Assembly: GCA_014529385.2 (NCBI GenBank)
Contig: CM043971.1
Span: 86,630,840-86,694,839 of the forward strand
Direction: 5' to 3'
DNA from: Adiantum capillus-veneris
Taxonomy: Eukaryota; Streptophyta; Polypodiopsida; Polypodiales; Pteridaceae
Length of the DNA stretch: 64,000 nucleotides
The notes beneath the pieces are model-generated. The model was not told the DNA's origin, did not search any database, and was given only the letters and a program-made list of their open reading frames with translations. Below, piece by piece: positions 22,397 through 35,260 of this stretch. Positions within the stretch are counted from its first letter, which is position 1. Each line of letters opens with the position of its first letter. The translations under genes were made by a program, and so were the position numbers.

Positions 22397-23619
22397 GGCT
22401 CCCAGAGTGATGTTTGAATGCTTTAGCATGGGGAATGAGTTTTTGGCCATAGTGTTCAACAATATGGCGACACGGTTGTCCAGGGACGAAACTCTTTTAC
22501 TTAGAAATCAAGACCAAAGTCTTTGGCATGCTAGGAAGCATAACTTGTTGGAAGACTGTTGACTGTAGTTACCTTACCCGTCACCAAGAACCCTTCCGTC
22601 AATTCTTCATCTATATTGACGACAATCCAAGAGATTGGTTTGCCAACCTTAGACTACTTCAAATCAAACTATGGTTAGGCCTAGAAGACATGTTCTACTA
22701 CTTGGCAATGTGCTTTCAAATGTTAAGAATTGTTGAAGTTGCTAAGAAGTTTGAAGCTCTTGCAGCTATCATAGGAAAAGAGAAGTTGGAAGATAACTAC
22801 AGACCACGTTGTCGCGTGGGAGGTCTGAGAGAATACCCTGTTATGAGAGTTAAAATAATATTTAGAGAATTAGCTCCAAGACACCCATAATATTGTAATG
22901 AAATCATAAAAATCAAATTTTGATGAATAAAAGAAGCATAGACTCTGTTTTGGCTCACATATGTACTAAGTTTTCTCTCTCTCATTGTCTTGTTTTAGAT
23001 GAATCTTCCTAATTGTCTAGATGAACTCCCGAGTGACTTTGCATAAAGAGTATTTTTCAATTATGAGGTTGGATTTAGTCTCCATTGGGGAATTGAAATG
23101 GTTCGAGTTTCAAAGGGGACTAGAGATTACCTTATACCGAACACTTACATAACATGGGAGTTATATATTGAAGGTCAACCAGATCATCGAACACAAGTGC
23201 CTGATAGGTTTATGACCAACCCACAGCTTTGGGTGAATAAAAAGATCCAAGAAGGCAATGTTAAAGTGCAAGGATATGTTCTTTACCTTAACATATGTTC
23301 TCTTTTGTACTCACCAAGTCGTGAACTCATACTTAGTAAGAAGGCCCTTATGCTAAACCAAAGATATGGCTTTTGTGAGAAGATCATAATCAGAGTATGG
23401 AAGAAGTCAAATGGCGGCAAGCAATTCTATTAGGTACCCCAGGATTAGTTTCATAGAGTCTATGGACCTATTCTCAAATACAACCCTCACAATGTCACCG
23501 TTATTTTTTATGACTACAAGAAACCAAGGTGCATTGCCAACTTTTACCCAAGCACAACCAATGGCATGAACTCGAGTAGATATTTCTATAGAAAGGGTGT
23601 AAATGAACGACATGCTCAT
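22397..23619 (+). pseudogene. Coding-like remnant in the TE-D leader, part 1
   Basis: Between primer site and gag, TE-D has nearly 2.9 kb (TE-E removed), long for a leader. ORF pieces at 22528-22890 (with DNPRDWFANLRLLQIKLW) and 23098-23433 (with ITWELYIEGQPDHRT and NPQLWVNKKIQEGNVKVQGY) have an amino-acid make-up like real protein but are broken by stops. I do not recognise them. They could be a decayed ORF upstream of gag, as known in Ogre-type elements, or a captured fragment. Confidence 0.35.
23615..23619. other. Target-site duplication of TE-E, left copy
   Basis: CTCAT, repeated at 32190-32194. Confidence 0.9.
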
Positions 23620-24008
23620 TGTTGTGGTTCATCAACACAGGAAATGCATAGTGTATCAAAATTCTTTCAGCATCTCATAACTCGGAAATAATACACAGAA
23701 GTACTAACACCATACTAAAGGTAAGAGATAGAATGAATTAATAACTCAGAATTAAGATAACAAGAGTGCTTCATTGATCAAGAAGAGCTACAAAATCTCT
23801 GAATACAACTCCGCCATCACAACTCCCAGAACCGACTTATAACCATCATACAAAACAGACTGGTAATAAGAACCTCACTCTTGATATATCATAGCTGTTA
23901 AATATCCGATTTAAACAACATCCGACTAGAACTATGATCCGACTAACTATATCCGATGAAGCACTTCCGACTAACTACTAAATTGGTACTCTAATATGCC
24001 TGTCAACA
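23620..24008 (-). repeat. 3' LTR of TE-E
   Basis: 389 bp. Minus strand begins TGTTGACAGGCATAT and ends in CAACA. Nearly the same as 31803-32189 with scattered substitutions and one small indel. Confidence 0.94.
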
Positions 24009-24241
24009 CATGGCACAGCCCGGTGGTGGATTTCTCTGAAATTTGACTCGAATCCACATATCCCTTGATCAGCAAGAGATAGACAAATGAATTCCTGACC
24101 ATCCTAAACTTCAAACATATCTGTCTGTTTCAGAGATTCAACTGTCTCTAATAAGGCAGCTTCATGAGAACTGATGAAGCCTGATCTCACAGCCTCATAG
24201 GGATACTTGATAACTGATGTCAGCCTTTCTCTCATTGCTTT

Positions 24242-26054
24242 CTAAACATCCTGCATCCCCTCAACCAACTGTTGCCTTACAAGATTGAGATCCCCTTCAT
24301 CCATGAGCACTCCAGAAACATTGATATCTTCTTGAGCTAATACTTGATTTTCCAGAGCTTCCAAAGGTTTCAGCCTTTGTTGTAACATTTCATTCTCCAC
24401 CTGTAACTCTGTATTTCTATTAGACACCTGATCCAGCTCAGAATTGACTCTGCCTTCCAATTCCTTAGTCCATTCTTGAAACATTCCCAAGGAGAGCTTA
24501 ACCTTTGCTATCTCTTGTTGATGTAGTTGCAACTGATCCTACATCTCTTGTTGATGTTTCTCCTTCTGCTCTACCAATTCCTGCTTCAAGGATTCCACCA
24601 ACTCCGAGTGTTGGTGTAGCATTGCTTTAGATAAACCAGATTCAACTATATTTTGTAACTGTTCCTCCATATTGTGCTGCTGATACCTTACAAATCCCTG
24701 TAATTCCTGCAACATCTTCAGAGTTGTTGGTGCATCAGCAATAAGCAGAAGTACTAGGACCAGCTCCAGAGAAATCTAATGATTTGGCCACCTCATGCAA
24801 AGCACTATCCAGCTTCCTCTTTTTGGGCATGTTAAAAGTTTTGCCTATAACCCTACTAGGAGTTTGTGTCTCAACATCCAAACTCTTGAGCAAATTCCCC
24901 ATTAGCAGTTTTTGCTCATGACTAGCCAATGCCATCTTGGCCTCATCCTCAGTGTATCTTGCTTCAATAAAATCCTGTATGGTCCTCAGGTTTTCATCCA
25001 CGCTTTTACTAGACTCTGCTTTGTCAGCTATTATCCCCTGTTCCGGCCCAAGATTGACCACATTTATAGGAGTAATGATAGAAAATGTGACCTCCCCTAC
25101 ATCAACTTTCTGAGCAAAAGCAAACAAAGCAGACAAAAATGCTGCTAACCTGCTACTCAACTGGGTTTTCCTTCTATCCGAGGTAAAGACTTCTGCATGA
25201 ATCCTATCATACACCCAATGTGCCCAACTGACCTTCCCCCCATTTTCAGCAAAATACAGTGGTGCCCAAATTTCCTTAGACATGTAGTCATATTTAGCTA
25301 GAAAAAAAACTCTTTCCAAAAACCATTTCAGTTGTTCTCTCCTCCAATAATCTACATTCTTCAACATAAAGTACTGCCTACCTCCTTCTCTTGGTCCAAA
25401 TTCTTTTTTCAGATCTTCATCTGAACATTTTGGTACTGCAGTAACAGAGGTAAAGGGAAGCCAAAATACATGAGCTACCACACCTGGACTAAGATGTACC
25501 TACTCAGAAATGGCACTTTTGGATTTTCGTAACAGCTCCATTTGCGTTTTTGCATAAATGTTCCCTTTCCACTGGCCCCAGAGTAGAGTAGCAAATTCAT
25601 ATAAACCTGTTGCCTTCAACCACTTCTCATTCCGTTCTGCCTGACAGTCAATTTCCACCCTAAAATCAGTGAAAGGCTCCATTAAGCTTTGCAACATCTG
25701 GCTTGATGACATTGGTGCTGATTCTTCCTCAGGTAGCACGTCGACCTCGTCTTCTGGGTCAGATACATCAACTCTGAGTACTACTCATTTTCTGCGAGGG
25801 CGCAACTTACCAACTTCTCCTTGCTCATCTTCTGGCGATGGTCTCATGACAGAAAGAGGTTTAGGCTTAGGCATAGCTGAAGTAGAAGTAGGAGAAAGCT
25901 TCGCAAGTTGTGGAGTATGCATGCGCGCGCTACTTATGTGAATCGCACAAGCGCTAAGGCCTCTAAAAGTGTGTGAGGAAATTATGTCATCCCTTACTCG
26001 TATGATGGAGTTAAGTGGAAGGAAATTTGCACCCTTTTCGACGTAAAATTTCAA
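24242..26054 (-). pseudogene. 3' accessory ORF of TE-E
   Basis: Lies after integrase and before the 3' LTR, same strand. Pieces 26054-25785, 25739-25500 and 25481-24735 are one frame broken by TGA 25785 and TAG 25500. A frameshift near 24750 and a TAG near 24541 separate the end (24532-24242). The central part is Trp/Tyr/Phe-rich (WAPLYFAENGGKVSWAHW, then VYDRIHAEVF). A basic patch MPKKRKLD near 24830 looks like a nuclear localisation signal. The end is a Gln/Glu/Leu coiled coil. No membrane segment, so not an obvious envelope. The WAHWVYDRI region loosely resembles YAAYIHDSL of the TE-F 3' ORF; this link is weak. Confidence 0.6.
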
Positions 26055-26096
26055 ATTTAAATATTGTTTAAGTAATCGGATCAGGTGAACTCTGAT

Positions 26097-28403
26097 CTAG
26101 TAAACTCCGAGCCAACAAACTGCGATGAAATACAATCCGATTCCTGACCTGAATGCAAAGCCTATGCACTCTGATGATAAATCATCAGTGACTTGGTTCA
26201 TCATTCCTAGAGAGAACTTCACCATTCCACAGAATGCAACCTCTGGTATAATAGGTTTGACCCAATACAAATGGGGTGGCTTGCCCTGAATTTTTTTTAA
26301 CCTGAAACCATTAACATGTTTCTCTACCCTTGTGCCAAAAACATCTGCTACAATAAAAGTTCCTTGACCTAGGTCTGTTATAATCTGATATGGCCCCTTG
26401 TACCTTAGTTTGAGCTTCCCAGGATGTGGACCTAACCTTGAGTTGTAAAGTATTACCCAGTCACCTACCTGGAAAACCTTAAACTTGACATTCATACTGA
26501 CCCAAGCTTTCCTTCTTCTCTGAATGATTTCTGATATATAGGAGTTGATCAACCTGTCTTCTTCCAACTGCATTAAATAATTTCTTCTATGCTCAACTGA
26601 GAGCTTTGGTGTCATCTTCTCAGCAGTAATCCTCAGACTAGGTACCACAAACTCCATTGGTACTACAGCTTCCAAGCCATACACCAATCGGAATGGGGTC
26701 ATACCTGTTGTCACTTTGAAATCTATTCTGAATGACCATAGAGTAGAATCCATCTTTACATCCCAATCCCTCTTATTCTCCTGTACAATCTTTTTCAGAA
26801 TCTTTATAAGAGTCTTATTGGTACTCTCAGCCTGTCCATTAGCTTGGGGATGGTAAGCTGTAGATTTTTTATGCATTATCATGTGGGTTTTTGTTAACTC
26901 AGAAATCACCTCATTCAAAAAATGTGTTCCTCTATCACTGACTAACTCTACTGGACATCCAAACCTGGTCATAATGTTGTGATACAAGAACTTTGCCACA
27001 CTCTGAGCTTTGTTATCTTTCAATGCCACAACTTCCACCCACTTTGTACAGTATTCAGTAGCTACTAGAATGTACTTGCATCCCTTCCTTGTCGTAGGCT
27101 TGACTGGTCCTACAAAATCCATACCCCATTTTTGAAATGGCTCTAATGGCAGTATAGGATGATCTGTCATTCTATCTCTAGAATCAGGTTGACCAAACAG
27201 TTGACACACCACACAGCTTTTTGCATAGGAATGAACATCCTTCAACACAGTTGGCCCCCCCAAACCAGCTTGGAGTATCTTTTTTCCTGTAATGTCCCCT
27301 GAGAAATATCCTCCTACTGCTCCATAATGGGCTTCTTGTAACACAGTTGATTGTTCAAAATCTGGTACACACCTTCTAATGACCTGGTCAATCCCTTTTC
27401 TGTATAATGCTCCAGCAATCACTAAAAAGGGTCTGCTTTTTAGGGCAAATTTCCTCCTTTGGTCTGTTGTAAACCCTGTTGGAATAACACCATCAGTCAG
27501 GAACACCAGCATTTGGTCATACCATGAATCAAAAATGGAACTCTGCACTTCAAATAAATCTGCATCTGGCAACTGATCCAAAATCCCTGTCGGTTGTTCC
27601 CCTGTCTCAATCCGACTTAGGTAATCATCTATTGCATGATCCTTGCCAGGTGTGTGAACAATAAGGAAGTCAAATTCCTGTAACAATAGCATCCACCTTG
27701 CCAATCTACCTGTAAGTAAAGGCTTTTTAATAACATAAAGCAATGCTTGATGATCCACATGGAATATGACCCTATTGCACAAGAGGTAATGTCTGAATTT
27801 GTTTAAAGCATAAACCATCCCTAATGCCTCCCTCTCAGTCACTGCATAGTTTTTCTTAGCAGATGTAAGCACCCTACTAGCATAGTACACAGGTCTAAAC
27901 CACCCTTGGCTCTTCTCTTGCATTAAAACAGCTCCAATAGCTATATCCGAGGCATCAACAAACACATGAAATGGCAATACCCAATCTGGAGGTTGTAATA
28001 TGGGAGGGATTGAGAGCATTTTCTTGAGAATCTGAAATGATTTTTCCTGTGGCTCAGACCAAACAAACTCTACATGCTTCTTGGTTAAATGGGTAAGAGG
28101 CATACATACATTAGCCAGATATCTGATGTACCTGCTGTGCCACTTAACTTGTCCCACAAACCTGCTCAATTCCTTGATATTGCTAGGTGCTTGTGCTGAT
28201 TGTATTACCTCAATCTTCTTCACATCTATTGACATCCCTTCCTGAGAGACCACATGTCCCAATAGCACACCACTCCTGACAACCATCACACTTTTGTAGG
28301 GATTAAGGGACAATCTGAACATCCTACATCTTTCAAAACATAATTTCAGATGCTCAAGGTGTAAATCCTTTTGACCAAAAACTGAAAAATCATCTACAAA
28401 CAC
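26097..28403 (-). pseudogene. End of reverse transcriptase, RNase H and integrase of TE-E
   Basis: Open frame of 768 codons. It starts inside the polymerase palm with FVDDFSVFG. RNase H has FVDASDIAIGAVL near residue 150 and TEREALGMVYALNKF. The zinc module reads YGAVGGYFSG ... CVVC, with Tyr where the second His is expected, a likely C-to-T change. The integrase core is complete: D in WGMDFVGP, D in VSDRGTHF, E in QANGQAESTN. A GPY/F region (LRYKGPYQIITDLGQGTF) closes it. The frame is shifted by one against the upstream polymerase part. Confidence 0.93.
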
Positions 28404-29475
28404 TCATGAAATCCTGCAAATAAAGTTCAAATGTCTTATAAGCTGTAAAATTAAAGGATGGTGGTCCATTTTTAAGGCCAAATTTCATGACAGTAGATGC
28501 AAAGGCTCCCAAATCTGTAATAAAGATTGTTTTATGTTGGTCCTCCTCTGCAACCTGAATCTGATTATACCCTGAGAAACCATCAAGGAAACTATACATC
28601 TCTTTCCCTGCTACTGCATCTAAGATAGCATCACAAAAGGGCATTGGGAAAGGATCTGTAAGAGTTGCAACATTTAACTTCCTGTAATCCACACAAACCC
28701 TAATCTTCCCATTCTTCTTTGGTACCACAATGATTGGAGATAACCAAGTCACTTCATGAATAGGCTTGATGAACCCAACTGCCAGTAATTTATCAATTTC
28801 GTGCTTAACCTACTGTGCAAAGTTGGGATTCATCCTATATCTCTGTTGGACAATCGGAATGGCATCTTCTCTCATATGAATGTGATGTTGATGCAGTAAT
28901 GGATCAATACCTTTTACATCTGCATAATCCCATGCAAAAACATCTTTATATTCCAACAATAACTGCCATAACTCTTGTAGGAATTCCCCATCCACATAAA
29001 TGCTAACCTTAACCATCCTTGGTTCTTCTTCAGTCCCTAAATTCAATTCTTTTAGTTCATCTTGCTGAACACTTTTAGATCCTCCAAAGCGTTTGTTGTA
29101 AATTTTTTCCACCATATCTCTGGCATCCCTCTCCGCCTGTTGAACTTCCTCTTTGACACTAGTTGATAGACTCTGATCCATCAGTTTTAGTATGTCGGAA
29201 CCCTGAATTTCCTGTCCCATGACAGGTTCATCAAAAGGTTCCTCTGTTTCCTGATCCTTCTGCAAAATTCCCTCAATATCAACTTCAAAAACAGGTATGA
29301 CAGTCGGATTAGCCTACAAAAAGGCTTCATCCTCATCATCCTCTACTTCCTCAGCAAGACTGATTGATTGAGCAAACAAGGGTCTTTCTTTCCCAGGAAT
29401 GTACTTTCTTCCCAACATAGGTATGCTAATTATCTGTTTCCCTTTGGTAAGCACCACCTGATTCTCACCCCAATC
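28390..29475 (-). pseudogene. Reverse transcriptase N-terminal part and linker of TE-E
   Basis: 29265-28810 is the acidic linker ending in MRED-type residues and YRMNPNFAQ. 28752-28390 holds polymerase motifs: RVCVDYRKLNVAT, FLDGFSGYNQI and the start of the LPFGL region written MKFGLKNGPPSF. It is in frame with gag; TAG 28810-28812 interrupts. Just after QDFMSV a one-base shift moves to the next frame. Confidence 0.88.
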
Positions 29476-29844
29476 CTATTTCACCTTGGCTAACCTAAAC
29501 CAAGGTCTTCCCAACAACATCTCATAGGAAGCATCACCTTCCTTCATTCTGAGAACAACAAAATTAACTTGAAATTGCATCCCTGCAATCTGAATAGAAG
29601 AGTTCCTTAAAATTCCAATTGGCTGAACCCTCCTTTGATCAGCCATTTTAACTTGGAAAGGTGCTGGTTCCAATCTCCCTAATCCCATTGTGAGATAAAC
29701 TTACTCAGGTAAGATATTGACACCAGATCCTCTATCCAACAATACTTCCTCAAATATCCTATCTTGTAAAGTCACCTTGATAACTGGAACCATGAAATCC
29801 ACATCGAAAGGATGAATTCTATTTACCCCAGGCTCCTCTTTCTG
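29476..29844 (-). pseudogene. Aspartic protease of TE-E
   Basis: Retropepsin-like domain in frame with gag. The active-site region reads LLDRGSGVNILPE, where related plant proteins have DGGSGVN or D[ST]G, so the residue after Asp is changed to Arg. It closes with MLLGRPWFRLAKVK and a TAG at 29476-29478. A TAA near 29704 also interrupts. Confidence 0.75.
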
Positions 29845-31704
29845 CTACATGGAACTTTCATAGTGCTTTCCTAGTAACTTATGTAGCAATCTCTCTTTAA
29901 ATGCTGGAACTATAGAAAGCATTTGGTCTAAAGACAAGTGTAAAGGAGAGTTAATTAATACCTCAAACCAATCTGGTTCAGGTACTTCAACCTGCTTTGT
30001 ATGTTGTACTAGTGCATCAGAAGATTCTACATGATCCTCCAAGTGTTGACCTTGCTGCTCCTTCTGAACCTGTTTTTGCACCTGATCTCTAACCCCTTTT
30101 TGTTGTTCCCAATCAATAGGACCTTTAGCCTTGGATCTTGTCACAGCCAGCACATCAATTTCATCTTCCATATTATCTGGATATTGACAATCATTCTTCA
30201 CATTGTCATACAACACTGTTGCTCTTTCATTAGGGGTATCCTGATAAATCGGAATGTCCATAATGATCACATTTGCTTCTGCCTGTGGTTGATTTGGAGG
30301 TGGTTGTGGAGGACCTGCTTGTTGGTTTTCCTGATTGAATGGAACAACAGGAACACCTCTCTCCTCATGATGTTTTACCCATAAGGCACAACGAAGGCCA
30401 ACCCAATGTGTAGGGTCACCACAATATACACAAGGCATAACCTCTTGGGGCCTTCTTTGGTTATTATCCTGGTTTCTTCCAGGTCCCCTATGAAATCCCT
30501 GTCCAAGAGGTCTTCCTCTGAATGGAGCCACCTGATTCGCCTCTGGTGAAGCAGTACCCCAGCCAGCACCTGTACCTGTTTTACCCCTTTGCTTAGGGTT
30601 GTACCAGCATTGAGCAGTGGTGTGTCCATCTCTTTCACAAATCTCACAGTACCTTTTCTCTTTAGGTGCTATGATTGAATATCCAATATTCTTTAATTGT
30701 TGAACTATATCAACTTCACCCCTTGTTTTGTCCTTCTTCTTCTTCTTAGGACTCTTCTTTTTCTTCGTTTCCTCCTCATCAGATGAACTACCAGTATTCG
30801 ATTCTTCAGAAGAAGATGTCTCTAACTCGAAACCTATTTCAGATTCCTTGTCTCCTCTCTTACTAGACTTTGTCATTCCCAACCTCTTCTCAACTCTAAA
30901 AGTAGCCTGTACCAAATTATCAAAACCTCCTCCAATGTCAATGCTTGCCACTACATTTTTAATACCACTCCTCAATCCTTTGAGAAAGTAGCCAGCCAAC
31001 ATTTCATTAGTTGGCCTTTCATTTCCTTGCAATCTCTCAACAAATATTGTAAATCTCTGAGCAAAATCTTCTACCAACATTGTCCTCTGTTTGATGCGTT
31101 GTAACTTGCTTAAAATATATGGAGGAGTTTTCTCCTTCCAGAATCTTTGTAGAAAAGAAAAACTAAGTGCAGCATAAGTAGGAAAGTGAGCTATACCATA
31201 TTGGCTAAACCAACTCATGGCCTTGCCTTCCAAGGTAGCTGCAAATTGCTGTAATTTTATAGGATCTGGAAACATCACCTAGTATCCACTTGCTTGCCAG
31301 CGGGTTTCAAATTGTGCTACATGACAATCTGCATCCTCTTTGGGCTTCCCTCTGAATTTGGCGGATTTGATCTGCGGATTAGGAGGTGGTTGAGCCATGG
31401 GGATGGGATTTGGGATTCTTACAAGTCTTTGCCTGCTAGATCCTCTCAATGGGTCAAATTGGAGTCGCCTTCTACTTCGTGCAGGTCCTCCTGTCAAGAG
31501 TAGTGCCCCCACAAGTTGCCTCACTGCCCTGTCCTCTGCTGCTCCAGAACCCTCCTCCCCAGAATTCACCAGCCGTTCTTGAGGTGGTATATCAGTTTCT
31601 TCATCTACAATCACATCCTCATAGTGGAATGGATCTATATTGCCGGCTCTGGCTTGAGCCCGTGTGTAATATATACGAGAGTGTCTTCTACCTCTCTCGG
31701 ACAT
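29845..31704 (-). pseudogene. gag of TE-E
   Basis: Starts at ATG 31704 (MSERGRRHSRIYYTRAQ). The capsid-type retrotransposon gag domain follows (FAATLEGKAMSWFSQY and YFLKGLRSGIKN). Then come acidic and Lys-rich stretches and two zinc knuckles: CEICERDGHTTAQC and the variant CVYCGDPTHWVGLRC. TAG stops at 31279-31281 and 29845-29847, both of the kind expected from CAG codons. The frame runs on into protease. Confidence 0.9.
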
Positions 31705-31780
31705 GCATTATCACCAGAATGAGATTAATGAACCGAATAATAATACCTGATAACTGCATACGTCCTCAGCCACGAAAACT

Positions 31781-31798
31781 GAACCAGCAGGATCGCCA
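31781..31798 (-). promoter_or_regulatory. Primer-binding site of TE-E
   Basis: Minus-strand TGGCGATCCTGCTGGTTC begins four bases after the 5' LTR. The tRNA is not identified. Confidence 0.6.
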
Positions 31799-31802
31799 AA
31801 TG

Positions 31803-32189
31803 TGTTGTGATTCATCAACACAGGAAATGCATAGTGCATCAAAATTCTTTCAGCATCTCATAACTCGGAAATAATACACAGAAGTACTAACACCATACTA
31901 AAGGTAAGAGATAGAAGGAATTAATAACTCAAAATTAAGATAACAAGAGTGCTTCATTGATCAAGAAGAGCTACAACATCTCTTAATACAACTGCGCCAT
32001 CACAACTCCCAGAACCGACTTATAACCATCATACAAAACAGATTGGTAATAACAACCTCAGTCTTGATATATCATAACTGTTAAATATCCGATTTAAACA
32101 ACATCCGACTAACTATGATCCGACTAACTATATCCGATGAAGCACTTTCGACTAACTACTAAATTGGTATTCTGATATGCCTGTCAACA
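31803..32189 (-). repeat. 5' LTR of TE-E
   Basis: 387 bp, pairs with 23620-24008; outer end TGTTGACAGG at 32189. Confidence 0.94.
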
Positions 32190-32194
32190 CTCAT
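32190..32194. other. Target-site duplication of TE-E, right copy
   Basis: CTCAT, matching 23615-23619. Confidence 0.9.
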
Positions 32195-33560
32195 GTAAAC
32201 TACTTTAACGGTTTATCACCCAAGGATGTATCACAAGGGGGAAGAATGGTACGAAAAGAAGGATGTGTGCACAAGTTGAAGTGCTAAACTTTGACACCCG
32301 AGATGTGAATATAGGGATAGAACCTCAGTTGTAGGAACAAAGAATTGGTTCATAGGACCCTTTCATATTTATGTATCTCCCTAGAAACACTATGTACATT
32401 TTTGGCCTTCTGCGGGTTATAAAAAATTGACTTTGATATACCACATATTGTTTTGAGGATATAATATTTGAGATTGAATCTTGGTTTTATCATTCTAACT
32501 AGCTTGAGTGATGGAGTGTGTGTGTAGATGACTGACATCTAACCTTGAGAGATATGAGGAGATATACTCTCTCGCCTTATGGTGGAGGAGCATTTCCAAA
32601 GTGGAGTGGAAGTGCAAAGACTTGTCACTACCACGCATAACGGGGAAGAGAAGAAAAGGTTGATGTCTATGGATTTTATTGTACCAAACACTTTTTGATG
32701 TTGGTATCATTATGCTGCAGGGAACCCCAAGTTTGGACCACCTAAGCATAAACCCTCACCTGCTGGGAGTATCGAGTGGATACAATCCAAGTTGGGAAAG
32801 AAGATTGTATTCACAAATCAAATATTGTACATAAATGCTTTATGAACTTACCTTAAGACCGACGAAGGAAACGTGGATGGATCGATACATACTTCCTTTA
32901 GTAATGGTTATGGGATGCTTGGACATTGTTATTCTAATGTATGGGGACGGCAATGCGAAAACAACGACCGATATTCCTTTAGCCTAGTACCTTGGAAGTT
33001 ATTCTTTGAATTATTTGGGAAGTCACTAATCTACAATCCTTGTAATGTCAAAATTTTATACAATGCTTAGAGCAGATCTCAGTGCCTTGGAGATTGTGCA
33101 AACATTCACAGCTCAGTGGGATGGGGTACACTGGATGTGTTTCCAAAAGAATCTGCTTTCTTTGATGACTACTTCGGGCATAGGAAGGTGATTATTCACA
33201 CCAAATGGGGGTACCTGTAGTAAACAAATCTCTTACTCAAGAATAGTATGACTCGTACGCCAACAAAGAGATGTTTTAGCCAAACATCATAAAGGATTAT
33301 TGGAATCAACCATCAGACATACTCAAGGAATGGAACAACTATACTCCATTGGTGGAAGGATGTCACAATGGATATTACCGAGTGCATTATGTTAGAGCCA
33401 TTAGGATTTATTAGAAAATTTCAAGACACTTTGTAGACTTTTTGAAAACCGTGATATAGAAATTTGATTTCTCCTATTTTCTTCTCATCTTATCTTTAAA
33501 TGTCTATTCTATTTGGTTTAAGGACTTCGAGCATAATAGAATATTTTACTGAGTGTGACC
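32195..33560 (+). pseudogene. Coding-like remnant in the TE-D leader, part 2
   Basis: Continuation of the TE-D leader after TE-E. ORF 32873-33070 (GYGMLGHCYSNVWGRQCENN) and nearby frames look like eroded protein-coding sequence but have many stops. No family recognised. It ends just before the gag start at 33588. Confidence 0.3.
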
Positions 33561-33587
33561 TTGGTTGATATGGTGCAGTAATTTACC

Positions 33588-34714
33588 ATGCCTCCTAGAG
33601 GAAATGTGGCTGCTGCTAATGCAAATGTGTCTATTGCTCCTTAACACACCATCATTGATAGAGACATTGATGCTATGCTTCGCAAGTCTCAACCTGGAAA
33701 TTTTAACAGGGAAGGCAAAGATGTAGGCAAAGTTCTTGAAGATTGGATTGAGCACATGGATGACTACTTTCACTTGGCTCATTTGTCTGTAGTAAACAAA
33801 GCTATCATCACTAAGTTCAAACTAGAGAAAACAACCAAGCGTTAATGGAGAGACCATTGCACAAAAGACAATGTTGATCCTAATGCTGCAACTTGGGATT
33901 ATCCAAAGACCCAGCTTAAGAAGAACTATCAAAACAAAGTCTATCATTCAGACCGTTTGAATGAGTTTCTTGATTGTACTCAAGGAACCAGAGATCTAGA
34001 ATCATACTATCTAAATTTGTTAACCCTTGTCAAGGATGCTCCAATAGGGACGACTCAAGAGGTCAAGGTAGCTCGATTCGTGTCAAGGCTACATAATCCT
34101 ATGAAGACTTGACTCCAGATTCTTTGTCCTACCAATTTTGTAGATGTCCTTAATGCAGTCAAACCCATCAAAATAGAGTTATCTACTACAGAAAAGAGAA
34201 AACCAGAATCTGTTCCTGTTCGTGAAATCAAAAGACCTCGTCCCAAGGAGGAACAAAGGTCTGGAAATCCACATCAAAGAAGGGAGAACTTATTACATAT
34301 GAAATCCAGACACGATCATTTTCTGCTACACTTGTCTTGATCCTAGTCATCAATCCAAGGATTTTCCATTTAACAATTCAAGCTTCACAGGATTGATGGA
34401 CAATTATAAACATAGAAACTTCAACGCAAATCGGAATTTCAAAATTTGTAGACCCATACCATCGGCAATTTTCAAAGGAACTTCAATCAACAAAGCTTTA
34501 ACCAAAACCAGAGACAACCTCAAAACCAAGGGAATATTAGACCAGGCAATCCACCTTTTGTTTGGAATGGACCGTCTGTCAACAATAACAATAACGAGAA
34601 TGATAACCGTCAACCTCTTTTAGGAGGTGGAGGAAATCAAAGACCTCAAGGAGCTAGAGGTGAAGGAAATCAGGCAAACGCATCTATGTTCATGCTACGT
34701 CTGAACATCAAGGA
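33588..34714 (+). pseudogene. gag of TE-D
   Basis: Starts at ATG 33588 (MPPRGNVAAANANVS). The capsid region includes VLEDWIEHMDDYFHLAHL. A knuckle-like CYTCLDPSHQSKDF near 34330 has Phe in place of the last Cys. Stops occur at 33642, near 33844 and elsewhere, with frame changes after 34300. Inactive. Confidence 0.75.
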
Positions 34715-35260
34715 GTGAATGAACAATTTTTAGTAATTCAAACCCTAGCAGAGTACCAAGGTAACCATTTTACCTTATTGACTGATTCAGGGAGTACATA
34801 TTCCTTCATATCTCCTAAGTGCATCAGAAACCTTATTTTGCCTGAACACCCTGATACAGACCTTACAATAGAATTAGCTACGGGTAGGAAGGTTAGATCT
34901 TCTTCTTCAGTGGGTAACTTGATTTTTTTTTTGGATGTTCATAATACTTCTGCAAACTTCAGAGTCTCACCTATAAGAAACTACGATGGAATTCTAGGAA
35001 TGGATTGGCTTAAAGACAATGATGCTCACATACATTGTAAAGACACTTCATTGACTTTTGAAAATGATCAAAACTCTAGGGTTACAGTTACTAGGAAACG
35101 GGGGAAGACTAAGCTCAGACTAGTGAACTTTACCAAACTTATGAAGAGTCATAGGAAGAATGAGAGGATTTACGCAGTAAAGCTTAACTCTAAGGAGAAG
35201 AAGATAGATTCACCTGAACCCGAATGGATACCGGAATTTGACGATGTATTTCTTGAATAA
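34715..35260 (+). pseudogene. Aspartic protease of TE-D
   Basis: Retropepsin with LLTDSGSTYSFISPK (active site DSG intact), a hydrophobic middle, and the closing motif YDGILGMDWLKDNDAHI. It ends in FDDVFLE, where plant chromovirus polymerases start. Open over 181 codons. Confidence 0.88.

Larger units (their letters stand above)
23620..32189 (-). mobile_element. TE-E: complete Ty3-type element with a 3' accessory ORF
   Basis: 8570 bp, minus strand, LTRs of 387 and 389 bp with TG...CA ends, CTCAT target duplications, a primer site, gag, protease, reverse transcriptase, RNase H, integrase and a further ORF of about 600 codons between integrase and the 3' LTR. Gag to reverse transcriptase is in one frame with several TAG stops, and a frameshift near 28395 leads to the 26097-28403 frame. 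Lineage uncertain; FVDDFSVFG is reminiscent of Athila-like polymerases. Confidence 0.93.

Noticed and set aside
25669-25941. Plus-strand Ser/Thr-rich ORF
   Set aside because: Antisense shadow of the TE-E 3' accessory ORF.
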